Shown piece after piece: positions 28,712 through 36,185 of a stretch of 64,000 nucleotides of DNA. The notes under the pieces are model-generated. The model ran no database searches. It saw only the letters and a program-made list of their open reading frames with translations, and was not told where the DNA came from. The position numbers were made by a program, and so were the translations under genes. This DNA comes from Dietzia aurantiaca (GTDB taxonomy: Bacteria > Actinomycetota > Actinomycetes > Mycobacteriales > Mycobacteriaceae). Within the stretch, counting starts at the first letter, position 1. Every line of letters begins with the position of its first letter. The stretch is taken from assembly GCF_021033825.1 (NCBI RefSeq), contig NZ_JAIFXZ010000003.1:248001-312000 (forward strand), written 5' to 3'.

Positions 28712-29808
28712 GACGCGTTCCCGAATGTGTAGGCACGACGACCCATGAGCAGAAGGAAGATCGGGGCGCCGATAATCCCGGTCACGATGCCGAGAGGCAT
28801 TTCCTGCGGGGCAGCGACCATGCGGGAGGCCACGTCCACCCAGACCAGAAAGAGCGCACCCGCCGCGGCAGCCACGGGGAGCATGGCGCGGTGAGTGGCA
28901 CCCACGACCAGGCGTGCGGCGTGGGGAATGATCAATCCGACGAACCCGACGCCTCCGGCCACCGCCACGAGTACGCCCACCAGCAGGCCTTGGGAGAGGA
29001 AGAGCCCGATTCGCAGGGCACGTACAGGCACGCCGAGCGAAGCCGCCGTGTCCGAACCCGTCGCGTAGGCGTCAAGCCACGAGTGCAGCAGTAGTCCAGT
29101 CACCAGAGCCACCGCAATGACCACTGCCGCGAGAGGCACCTTGGCCCACGTCGCCCCGGCGACGCTGCCGAGCATCCAGTGCATAACCGTCTCCGCTGAG
29201 CGTGAGTCCGTGGCCATGAAGACAAGGAACGACGACACAGCGGTGAATGCCGACGAGAGAACGACCCCGGCGAGTATCAGCCGCAGGGCGGTGAGCCCTC
29301 CGGTGGCGCTGGCCACCGCGTAAACGAGGACGGTCGCGCCCAACGCGCCGAGTAGCGCCCCGCCCGACAGAGCCCATACGCCGAGTCCGCCGAGAAACCC
29401 GAGAGTGATCACGGCTGTCGCACCCACCGCCGCACCCGCAGACACCCCGAGGAGATACGGTTCGGCGAGCGGATTGCGAACCAGGGTCTGCATTGCGGCC
29501 CCGGCGAGAGCAAGACCCGCCCCCACCAGCGCGGCGAGCACCGATCTGGGCAATCGCAGGTCGAGGATAATGATGGAGTGCGCGCGCTCAGCCTCGCCGC
29601 CGGTGACTGCCGCCCACACCGTCCGCCACACATCGCCAACCGGAATGTGTTCAGCACCGAACGCGACCGAGGTGACGACACTGACCACCGTCAACACGGT
29701 CAGCACGATCGCCAGCGGGATCGGCGGGAGCCTACGTGCCGAGCGGAACGACGAGGAGCCACCTCTGTCAACCGGCCGCGATCGGGTGCGTGCCGCAGCG
29801 CCGGTCAT
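28708..29808 (-). CDS. FecCD-family ABC permease, B12 uptake system 2
   Basis: 366 aa, about 9-10 membrane segments after an Arg/Ser-rich N-terminus of some 25 residues. Hallmarks: IIILDLRLPRSVLAALVGAG, GAAMQTLVRNPLAEPYLLGV, and GGVGFVGLIIPHAARLVVGA. LAEPYLLGVSAGA is closer to the BtuC/FepD consensus than the matching region in system 1 (MASPFTTGISNAA). ATGA overlaps on both sides. Confidence 0.9.
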   Translation of the reverse strand: MTGAAARTRSRPVDRGGSSSFRSARRLPPIPLAIVLTVLTVVSVVTSVAFGAEHIPVGDVWRTVWAAVTGGEAERAHSIIILDLRLPRSVLAALVGAGLALAGAAMQTLVRNPLAEPYLLGVSAGAAVGATAVITLGFLGGLGVWALSGGALLGALGATVLVYAVASATGGLTALRLILAGVVLSSAFTAVSSFLVFMATDSRSAETVMHWMLGSVAGATWAKVPLAAVVIAVALVTGLLLHSWLDAYATGSDTAASLGVPVRALRIGLFLSQGLLVGVLVAVAGGVGFVGLIIPHAARLVVGATHRAMLPVAAAAGALFLVWVDVASRMVAAPQEMPLGIVTGIIGAPIFLLLMGRRAYTFGNAS

Positions 29809-30596
29809 CGAGCCCTCTCCGTGACGGCCCGACCGTGTTCGTGCCGGACCCGTTGCCGGGTGCGCTTCTGCTTTTCAAAGACCCGGGGGCACGAGTCACA
29901 CTCGGACTTCTGCGATCCCAGTCGGATGAGACAGCACGTATGACGCGCATGCACCAACGCAGGCGGGTCGTCTCGCCGGATCATCGTCACCAGAGGTCGA
30001 TCGGCAAACGCGTCGGAAACAATGACCGCCGCTGTCTCGATCGTGCGTCTCCGTTGCACGGACGCGGTCCGGTATGCGGACCCGAACGCGCCGGCACACG
30101 AAGCCGCGGCTCCTCCAAGAGCGGCCCGCCGGGTGACGTTGCCAGCCTCCACACAAGCGTCTACCAACGGATCTACATGACCTCGGATGTTGTCGACCAG
30201 TGCGCTCGGGTCGTTCTCACGCCCTACAACCGGGGCGTCGGGCAGCGACACTTCGAGCGTGGCACCTGTCTGGTCAATGAGGACCCACCATCGGTCATGA
30301 CCCGGGTGCAGTAGCGTCCCGTCCGCACACCAGGCCGCGACCATGAGGCCCAGGGCCCGGCCGGCGTAGTGCTGAAGTGAACACAACCGTCCGGGCGCCG
30401 CATGGGGAGTCCCCAGACTGTGCGAATAGCGCCGGCCGATCTCCCGCCACGCCACGGAACTACCGAGCTCGGTGACGGACCGCCAGCCCGGGTCACCGGG
30501 ATCGGGTTGCGGGCGATGAGGCACGGGCGATGCCGCGATCGCCCACTCGGCCCGGGTGCTGATCCCATCGCCGAAGGGCGCAAACGTGTGGGGCAC
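29805..30596 (-). CDS. FhuF-like iron-sulfur protein leading the second B12 uptake operon
   Basis: 263 aa. C-terminal CCx10CxxC: RHTCCLIRL, then SECDSCPR. Shared mid-motif QHYAGRALGLMVAAW (compare QRYCHRVCGVAVAAW in the 13614 protein). No signal peptide. GTG start about 55 bases beyond the riboswitch. As the first gene it has the most direct riboswitch control. Family knowledge: FhuF-type proteins reduce Fe(III) in siderophores. Inference here: reduction of imported corrinoid. A ferric reductase for a siderophore whose importer happens to sit behind a B12 riboswitch is less likely. Confidence 0.8.
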   Translation of the reverse strand: MPHTFAPFGDGISTRAEWAIAASPVPHRPQPDPGDPGWRSVTELGSSVAWREIGRRYSHSLGTPHAAPGRLCSLQHYAGRALGLMVAAWCADGTLLHPGHDRWWVLIDQTGATLEVSLPDAPVVGRENDPSALVDNIRGHVDPLVDACVEAGNVTRRAALGGAAASCAGAFGSAYRTASVQRRRTIETAAVIVSDAFADRPLVTMIRRDDPPALVHARHTCCLIRLGSQKSECDSCPRVFEKQKRTRQRVRHEHGRAVTERAR

Positions 30597-30649
30597 GTGT
30601 GACCTTGTCTCTTGAAAACCTGTGCGCGAGGTTTACTCGGATGTCGCGG

Positions 30650-30799
30650 AACCGACAGGTATTCGGACTCGGGATCAGTCCTCCCCGGCGCCTTCCCGGA
30701 ACATCGTCCAGTGGCATCCTGCCGGTTCGGTACCCCACACCGCTGCGCGCCAGTCCCGGAATCTCACCGGGTTCCCTGGCATCCGCCCATCTCAGTTAA
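30650..30799 (-). promoter_or_regulatory. Cobalamin riboswitch upstream of the second uptake operon
   Basis: Read on the minus strand: GCCAGGGAACCCGGTGAGAT, CCGGGACTGGCGCGCAGCGG (B12-box variant), GATGCCACTGG, and the 3' element GAGTCCGAATACCTGTCGG. A TTAACT -10-like hexamer (forward AGTTAA, 30794-30799) sits at the 5' edge. The 329-base gap 30597-30925 holds this element and the hairpin at 30844; nothing else is seen. Confidence 0.92.
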
Positions 30800-30843
30800 G
30801 GACGACGGATGCGGTCGGTTCCGTTGTCGACGTTAACAGACGA

Positions 30844-30890
30844 GCTGGTCAAGCCCCACCTGAGGACTGCATGTCCTCGAACCGACCAGC
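30844..30890 (-). terminator. Two-stem hairpin after the Nudix gene
   Basis: Outer stem GCTGGTC/GACCAGC (30844-30850 with 30884-30890) and inner stem GAGGAC/GTCCTC (30862-30867 with 30873-30878, loop TGCAT). It lies between the Nudix stop and the riboswitch of the next operon on the same strand, so it probably isolates the two. Confidence 0.5.
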
Positions 30891-30925
30891 CAACAAGAGG
30901 TGAGCGGATCGCAACGGGCCGCTAT

Positions 30926-31405
30926 CTACGACCGAACTGCCCATTCTGCGATCACGTCATCCAGAAGGCCGATCGGCGCTGTCGATTCGCTCAGCGGCGT
31001 CCTCCAGATGAAGCTCTGCATCTCATGACTGGCCTGCGGTCGCGCATCAGGGAGCAGCGCGCCATAGACTGCCGCGAGTTCTTCGCGTCTTGGCGCGTTG
31101 AGTTCGAATCGCGCATACCCGATGAGCTCAGGGGTCTCGATCCGGATCGAAGTTTCCTCTTCGAGTTCGCGAGCTGCCGCGGCGATGAACGACTCGCCCT
31201 CCTCGATCATTCCGCCGGGCAATTCGTACTCGCACCGCCACCGGTTCAGACCGAACAACACGCTGCGCGATGACGCATCGGCCACAACCATGAGCGCGAG
31301 AGGACATCGGGTACGTAGAGCAGCCTCAGCGAGTTGTTCGTTCGTCGCCACAGTCAGGTCGATCAGCGCGTTCCCGGCTCGATCCGTTGCTAGAGGCATT
31401 ACCAT
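30926..31405 (-). CDS. Nudix hydrolase
   Basis: 159 aa from the ATG at 31405 (ATG at 31399 or 31447 also possible; no clear ribosome site). Nudix box: GGMIEEGESFIAAAARELEE then ETSI, matching Gx5Ex7REUxEE with Ser in place of the usual late Gly. Hydrolyses a nucleoside diphosphate linked to another moiety; substrate not predictable (ADP-ribose-like is common for this size). Not coupled to the B12 genes: a hairpin and a riboswitch separate them. The 258 bases upstream to the LysE gene show nothing else. Confidence 0.8.
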   Translation of the reverse strand: MVMPLATDRAGNALIDLTVATNEQLAEAALRTRCPLALMVVADASSRSVLFGLNRWRCEYELPGGMIEEGESFIAAAARELEEETSIRIETPELIGYARFELNAPRREELAAVYGALLPDARPQASHEMQSFIWRTPLSESTAPIGLLDDVIAEWAVRS

Positions 31406-31663
31406 CGGCGAAGGATACTGCGAACACGAGTCACCCGGTCGGTTCACATGACTTCACTGGGTCTCGTGAATTCGCTGACCAACCCTGCGACACTGAAATG
31501 ATCATTGTGGTCGATCCGTCCCGTACCAGTGTCGGTATCTCGGTGAGAGCCTTGTCGTCGTCGACCTTCTCGTGTCCCCGCGCATCACCCGATCCGGGCC
31601 CTGCGGGGGTACGGCGATCGGCGGCCGCTTCACCCGAGCCGCACTCCTCCCTAACCTGGATCT

Positions 31664-32365
31664 ATGACCCCCCTCGATGCGGTACTCGCGTTTGCCGTGG
31701 TCGCGGGCCTGCTCACGCTGGTGCCCGGGCTCGATACGGCACTGGTCCTCCGTTCCTCACTGACGCGCTCGCGCCCGTACGCCTGGGCCACGGCTGCGGG
31801 GATCGCCACCGGCGCGATGGCCTGGGGCATCGCCGCCGCCGTGGGGGTCTCGGCGCTGCTCACCGCCTCGGAGTTGGCGTATCGCGTGCTCACGACCGCC
31901 GGCGCGGTGTACATGTGCTGGCTCGGCGTCTCGATGATCCGGCGATCGATCCGCGAGGGCGCAGTGTCCTTTCCCTCCGCGGATACGGGCGAGGTGGCGG
32001 AGGGATCGCCCTGGCGGGGTTATCTCGTCGGGACCGGCACAAACCTCCTCAACCCCAAGGTCGGCGTGTTCTACATCGCCACCATCCCGCAGTTTCTCCC
32101 CGACGGCGTCGCACCGCTACCGATGGGCGCCACCCTGGCCGGCGTCCACGGACTGCTGACCCTGGCCTGGTTCGCTCTGCTCATCACCGCGGGATCGTTC
32201 GCGCGCCGACGGCTCATGAATCCGCGGACCCTGAAGATGATCGATCGCGGGACGGGGCTCGTCCTGATCGGCTTCGGCGCGAAACTGCTGTGGGACGCGC
32301 TGCTCTCCGCTCCGAGCGCGGCGGCCATGGCGCTCAGCCCGACCAGGTCCCCGACCCTGGCGTAG
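31664..32365 (+). CDS. LysE/RhtB-family amino-acid exporter
   Basis: 233 aa, 5-6 membrane segments. LysE hallmarks: VAGLLTLVPGLDTALVLRSS, AAGIATGAMAWGIAAAVGVS, GTGTNLLNPKVGVFYIATIP and QFLPDG. Exports an amino acid or related small molecule; substrate unknown. The ATG at 31664 has TAACCT 6 bases upstream, consistent with a leaderless message. Monocistronic. Confidence 0.88.
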   Translation: MTPLDAVLAFAVVAGLLTLVPGLDTALVLRSSLTRSRPYAWATAAGIATGAMAWGIAAAVGVSALLTASELAYRVLTTAGAVYMCWLGVSMIRRSIREGAVSFPSADTGEVAEGSPWRGYLVGTGTNLLNPKVGVFYIATIPQFLPDGVAPLPMGATLAGVHGLLTLAWFALLITAGSFARRRLMNPRTLKMIDRGTGLVLIGFGAKLLWDALLSAPSAAAMALSPTRSPTLA

Positions 32366-32511
32366 GGCCGGCCGGGCCGTGAAGGCGGGCCGGGCGACGT
32401 AAAGGCGGGCGAGCCGTCACTTCGGTCAGCGAATCCCCTGGTGCGCGGCGGGGAATGCGTACCGGAGTGACGGCTCGCTGGTTGTGCCTAGTCGCGCGGT
32501 ACGCTCAGCCG

Positions 32512-33192
32512 GTGTCCCCGACCCGCACCGCCCAGGGCTTTCCCTGGGTAGTGGCCTCGCTGTGCGGGTTCGTCGTGGCGATCGTCAGCGGCGCGACGGG
32601 AGTCGTCGCGCACTGGCTCGCCTCGACCGGCCCGATGCCCGTCACCGCCGATGCGGTGATCGCCACCGTCGCCGCTTGCACCGGGGTCGGGATCCTCACC
32701 ACCGCCGGCGTAGGCAGATTCCACCCCGGCCTGATCGTGCCCGCCGGACTCGTCGCGGCCCAGGGTTCCGTGCACCACGCACTCGAGTGGACGCACCGGC
32801 TCCACGGCCCTGCACACGGGGCCGGTGACGTCTCCGGGCACGCCGCGCACCTGCTGTACACCCCGGCCGAGCAGGCCGCGATGACCCGCGAGGCGATGAC
32901 CGCGGGCACCCACATCGCCGCTGGCGCAGCAGGCCACGGCGCCCCGAGTTGGTCGATGCTCGCCGCCCACGCCGTGGCGACGGTGGTCGCCGCCGGGGCC
33001 CTCGCGTTGGTGGCCGGCGTGCTGGGGTGGCTGGTCGCCCGCGCCGAGCAACTGACCATCGGGCACCTCTGCGCAGTCGACCGGGCCAGCACCGTGCCAC
33101 CGGCGAGCACGCCCCGCGCGGCCTCCGACCGGTTCCTGCTGTCACGCGGGCTCCTTCGCGGACCGCCCGTCGCCCGGGGCGCGTGGAGCTGA
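32512..33192 (+). CDS. His-containing four-helix membrane protein, unknown function
   Basis: 226 aa. Not recognised. About four membrane segments (near residues 13-38, 48-70, 75-95, 145-175). The loop between helices 3 and 4 carries many His: HHALEWTHRLHGPAHG, GHAAHLLYTP, GTHIAAGAAGHG. GTG at 32512 is chosen: TACGCT lies 9 bases upstream, a leaderless-type promoter; ATG at 32455 would extend it by 19 residues. The next gene is a PepSY protein with its own His-rich loop, so a metal-handling (copper or iron) role is a reasonable inference. The 277 bases after it contain nothing recognisable. Confidence 0.65.
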   Translation: MSPTRTAQGFPWVVASLCGFVVAIVSGATGVVAHWLASTGPMPVTADAVIATVAACTGVGILTTAGVGRFHPGLIVPAGLVAAQGSVHHALEWTHRLHGPAHGAGDVSGHAAHLLYTPAEQAAMTREAMTAGTHIAAGAAGHGAPSWSMLAAHAVATVVAAGALALVAGVLGWLVARAEQLTIGHLCAVDRASTVPPASTPRAASDRFLLSRGLLRGPPVARGAWS

Positions 33193-33469
33193 TCAACGAG
33201 CGTCTCCCGTTCGCACGTCCGCGTTGGTCGCCACCAGAGTGGTGGACGAGGCGCGTCGTCGTCGAGACGACGACCATCTTCGCCATGGTGACGACCATGC
33301 CGCCGGCCACTCGCGCGCCCCTGCAGATCTCATCAATCCCCGCCTGACCCGCGGGGCTCATCACCGGTGATCCCGCCGTCGCGTGCGCCACGAGGCCGCG
33401 GCGCGATTCCGCTCGCCCCGGCCCGGCCACACGCGAGCAGGACACCGGTATCTGCGAGAGGTATCAGCC

Positions 33470-34942
33470 ATGTCCGTAGCACCCACGACTGCCGAACCCA
33501 CCCGTCCACCGAAACCCACCCGACCGGCACGAACAGCCGGACCCGTCGCCGAACAGCTCAGGGCGATCCTCGCCCGGATCCACTTCTACGCGGGGCTGTT
33601 CGTGGCCCCGTTCCTCATCGTCGCCGCGCTGTCCGGCGCGCTCTACGCGCTGTCCCCCACGCTGGAGAAACTCGCCTACCAGGATCAGATCTCCGCGACG
33701 ACAACGACGACGACAACGAGCACACCCTTGGCCGAACAGATCGCGGCCGCCCGCGACCGTCAGCCGGGCCTCGAGCTGGTCGAGGTCTGGCCCGCCGACG
33801 AACCCGGGACCGCCACCCGCGTCCTCTTCGCCGACGGCTCGCTGCCCGAAGGCGTGAACCGCGCCGTCTTCGTGGACCCCGCGGACGCTTCCGTGAACGG
33901 TGCGCTGACCAGCTACTCGGGCCTCGGTGAACTCCCCTTGCGCAGCTGGATCTCCGGCCTGCACAGCGACCTGCACCTCGGCGCCGCGGGCGAGATCTAC
34001 TCGGAACTCGCCGCCTCCTGGCTGCTCATCCTCACGCTGAGCGGGCTGTTCCTGTGGTGGCGCAGGACCCGCGCCGCCAGGTCCGCGCGTCGGGCCGCGA
34101 TGCTGCGGGGAGTTCCCGCGCGACCGGGCTCGCGCCGCAAGACGATGTCTCTACACGCGACCCTCGGCACCTGGTTCGCCGTGGTCCTCCTCGGGATCGC
34201 CACGACGGGCCTGACCTGGTCCACCTACACCGGCGGCAACATCGATTCCGTGGTCTCGGCGATGAACTGGCGATCTGACCCCTTGCAGACCTCGCTCAGT
34301 GGTGATGCCGCCACGACCGACGCGCACGCGGAGCACCGGGGCCACTCCGCCCAGCACGCAGGGCACCGATCCCCCGCCGAACAGGCCCCCTCGGTCCTCG
34401 ACGCGGCACGCCACGCCGGCCTGGACGGTCCGCTCCGGATGAGCGCGCCCACCGACGCTGACTCGGCGTGGACTGTCAGCCAGCTGTGGGGACCGTGGGT
34501 GTTCAGCTCGGACTCGGTCGCCGTCTCGGGGGACGACGGGCGGATCGTCGACCGGCTCGACTTCGAGGAACTGTCGCCGTATTCCAAGCTGTCGTCCTGG
34601 GGCATCTACCTGCACATGGGTATCATGTTCGGGCTTCCCCTGCAGATAGCCCTCGCCGCGACAGCGTTGGCGGTCGTGGCGCTCGCGATCACGGGATATC
34701 GGATGTGGTGGAAGCGCCGCCCGACCCGAGGCGGACTACCCGCACCCCTCGGGAAGACCACCGGACTCTCGTGGCAGGTCTACGCGATCGCGACAGCCGT
34801 CGCAGTGGGGCTAGGACTATTCATGCCGCTGCTGGGAATCTCGTTGGCGGCCTTCGTCGTCGTCGACATCCTGGTCACCCGCCGCGCCACAGTCACGGCC
34901 CCTGCGACCGGACCCACCGCAACGGCCGGGCCCCTCTCGTAG
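33470..34942 (+). CDS. PepSY-associated membrane protein with His-rich loop
   Basis: 490 aa. Four membrane helices: near residues 38-63 (IHFYAGLFVAPFLIVAALSG), 180-200 (SELAASWLLILTLSGLFLWW), 225-245 and two at the C-terminus (residues 395-470). PepSY_TM hallmarks: WISGLHSDLHLG, MSLHATLGTWFAVVLLGIAT, WGIYLHMGIMFG. A His-rich segment (HAEHRGHSAQHAGHR, about residues 286-300) lies in the extracytoplasmic part, and a Thr run (ISATTTTTTTSTPLAE) follows helix 1. ATG 33470 behind GAGAGG. Similar proteins are linked to iron or copper reduction; the exact role is unknown. Confidence 0.82.
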   Translation: MSVAPTTAEPTRPPKPTRPARTAGPVAEQLRAILARIHFYAGLFVAPFLIVAALSGALYALSPTLEKLAYQDQISATTTTTTTSTPLAEQIAAARDRQPGLELVEVWPADEPGTATRVLFADGSLPEGVNRAVFVDPADASVNGALTSYSGLGELPLRSWISGLHSDLHLGAAGEIYSELAASWLLILTLSGLFLWWRRTRAARSARRAAMLRGVPARPGSRRKTMSLHATLGTWFAVVLLGIATTGLTWSTYTGGNIDSVVSAMNWRSDPLQTSLSGDAATTDAHAEHRGHSAQHAGHRSPAEQAPSVLDAARHAGLDGPLRMSAPTDADSAWTVSQLWGPWVFSSDSVAVSGDDGRIVDRLDFEELSPYSKLSSWGIYLHMGIMFGLPLQIALAATALAVVALAITGYRMWWKRRPTRGGLPAPLGKTTGLSWQVYAIATAVAVGLGLFMPLLGISLAAFVVVDILVTRRATVTAPATGPTATAGPLS

Positions 34943-34956
34943 CTTCGGCCACCTGA

Positions 34957-34994
34957 CCGACCCGCGGCGCGGCACCTGCCGCGCTGCGGGTCGG
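34957..34994. terminator. Strong bidirectional terminator
   Basis: A 16-base-pair stem with one G-U-type mismatch (34957-34972 with 34979-34994) and a 6-base loop CACCTG. It lies between the PepSY gene and a facing small gene, 11 bases before the latter's stop codon. Confidence 0.8.
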
Positions 34995-35005
34995 CTCGGT
35001 TCCCG

Positions 35006-35239
35006 TCACACCCGGCCGCGCCGCCACGCCCACACGGCCAGGCCGACGGTGGCCACGGCGACGATCGGCAGGACCCACCGCGCCACCGAGAGCACCTGCC
35101 AACGCAGGTACATCTGGTTGAACTGCTCGTTGCTCAAGAACTGCCCGATGGGCTCGTAACTCGCGTGGTGCACGACCATCGTCCCCGCGCCGGACACCCC
35201 GGCCCAGGACAGTCCCATGGCGATCGAGGTGGCCAACAC
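35006..35239 (-). CDS. Small two-helix membrane protein
   Basis: 77 aa, GTG start. Not recognised. Two hydrophobic segments: SIAMGLSWAGVSGAGTMVV at the N-terminus and WVLPIVAVATVGLAVWAW at the C-terminus, then a basic RRGRV tail. It lies 31 bases downstream of a TetR gene on the same strand and ends at a strong terminator shared with the PepSY gene, which supports it being real. It could be part of the TetR transcription unit. A competing frame overlaps but has no membrane character and is Arg-rich. Confidence 0.55.
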   Translation of the reverse strand: MLATSIAMGLSWAGVSGAGTMVVHHASYEPIGQFLSNEQFNQMYLRWQVLSVARWVLPIVAVATVGLAVWAWRRGRV

Positions 35240-35270
35240 GGTAGTGCCGGCGGGCCCGCCTCTTCACCCG

Positions 35271-35906
35271 CTACTTCCGGCCGGATGCCTCCGACGACTC
35301 AACGGACGGGACAGGCGCCTCGAGAGCGCCGACACACATACTGACCAGGTCGGCGACGATCACATCGCATTCCTCGACGGTCCTCTCATAGCCCTCCCGC
35401 GCGGCAAGCGCCGTCACGAGGAGCATGCCGACGTTCTCAATCCGCCACCGCGCGATGTCGGGCGGCGCCGGGCACAGGCTCGTCAACATCTCCACGGTCG
35501 TGACGTAGCTGTCCACCTGGAGGTGCTTCTGCACCACGTCGTCGAGGGCCGGGTCGAACACCGCCTGCACGAGGAAGCGGGCGCATCGACTACCCGCCCG
35601 GTACACGGTCTCGGCGGCCAACGGCCTAACGAGTACCTCCATGACCTGAGTCAGAGTCGGATCCTGGCCCGAGCGATCGAGGGCATCGAGCATCTCCTGC
35701 CTCCGGGACTGCACTCGCACCATCCGTGAGTCCACCACCGCGTAAAGGAGACGTTCGCGAGAACCGAAATGATATTTGGCGGCGGATTTGTTTGATTGAT
35801 TCGCCGCGATTTGGACATCCTTGAGTGTGAGCGCAGGCATTCCACGCTCAGCAACTATTCGCTCGGCAGCATCAATCATCGCCTGTCGCGAATCGATTCT
35901 CGACAT
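35271..35906 (-). CDS. TetR-family transcriptional regulator
   Basis: 211 aa. N-terminal helix-turn-helix (residues about 5-55): DSRQAMIDAAERIVAERGMP, LTLKDVQIAANQSNKSAAKY, HFGSRERLLYAVV. C-terminal ligand domain of usual length. ATG at 35906; GTG at 35915 also possible. Divergent from the peptide-binding lipoprotein/amidase operon at 36186, its probable target together with its own gene. Inducer unknown. Confidence 0.88.
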   Translation of the reverse strand: MSRIDSRQAMIDAAERIVAERGMPALTLKDVQIAANQSNKSAAKYHFGSRERLLYAVVDSRMVRVQSRRQEMLDALDRSGQDPTLTQVMEVLVRPLAAETVYRAGSRCARFLVQAVFDPALDDVVQKHLQVDSYVTTVEMLTSLCPAPPDIARWRIENVGMLLVTALAAREGYERTVEECDVIVADLVSMCVGALEAPVPSVESSEASGRK

Positions 35907-35917
35907 ATTCCACACTG

Positions 35918-35933
35918 TAAGGTCACAGCCTTA
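35918..35933. promoter_or_regulatory. Inverted repeat next to the TetR start, candidate operator
   Basis: TAAGG (35918-35922) and CCTTA (35929-35933) with a 6-base spacer, directly upstream of the TetR start codon. Position and symmetry fit autoregulation. The rest of the 35907-36185 gap is relatively AT-rich. Confidence 0.4.
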
Positions 35934-36086
35934 ACTTGTCAACGAACTGATCATTCGCGCAGCTCAAGGACTTCGTGTTGGCGCCCGCACCGGACGCGCA
36001 ACGTGGGATTTCTGCGCGAATAATCGGGCAAAAATTCTGCGAGCGAGATGCGCGAGGATCGCCTAAATGAAGCTGAACAATTGTGA

Positions 36087-36115
36087 TTGACTAACCACGC
36101 AGGGTGCGTGATACT
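36087..36115 (+). promoter_or_regulatory. Sigma-70-type promoter of the binding-protein/amidase operon
   Basis: TTGACT (36087-36092), 17 bases, then GATACT (36110-36115). This is close to the consensus and 71 bases before the ATG at 36186. It is the clearest -35/-10 pair I see in the window. Confidence 0.6.
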
Positions 36116-36185
36116 CGTCACTGCAAAGACGCCTCTGCGGCGATTTTCCGGCCTATGCACCCCTCGAGAAAGCACTCGGAGAGAA

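Noticed and set aside
31448-31663. Possible gene between the Nudix and LysE genes
   Set aside because: Only short or shadow frames; no ribosome site or domain seen.
32366-32440. Short GC-rich repeats (AAGGCGGGC twice) after the LysE gene
   Set aside because: Two imperfect copies without symmetry; no convincing terminator or mobile element.
34893-35267. 124-codon frame overlapping the small membrane protein gene
   Set aside because: Arg-rich translation without domains and it reads through the bidirectional terminator; the overlapping 77-residue frame has clear membrane helices.
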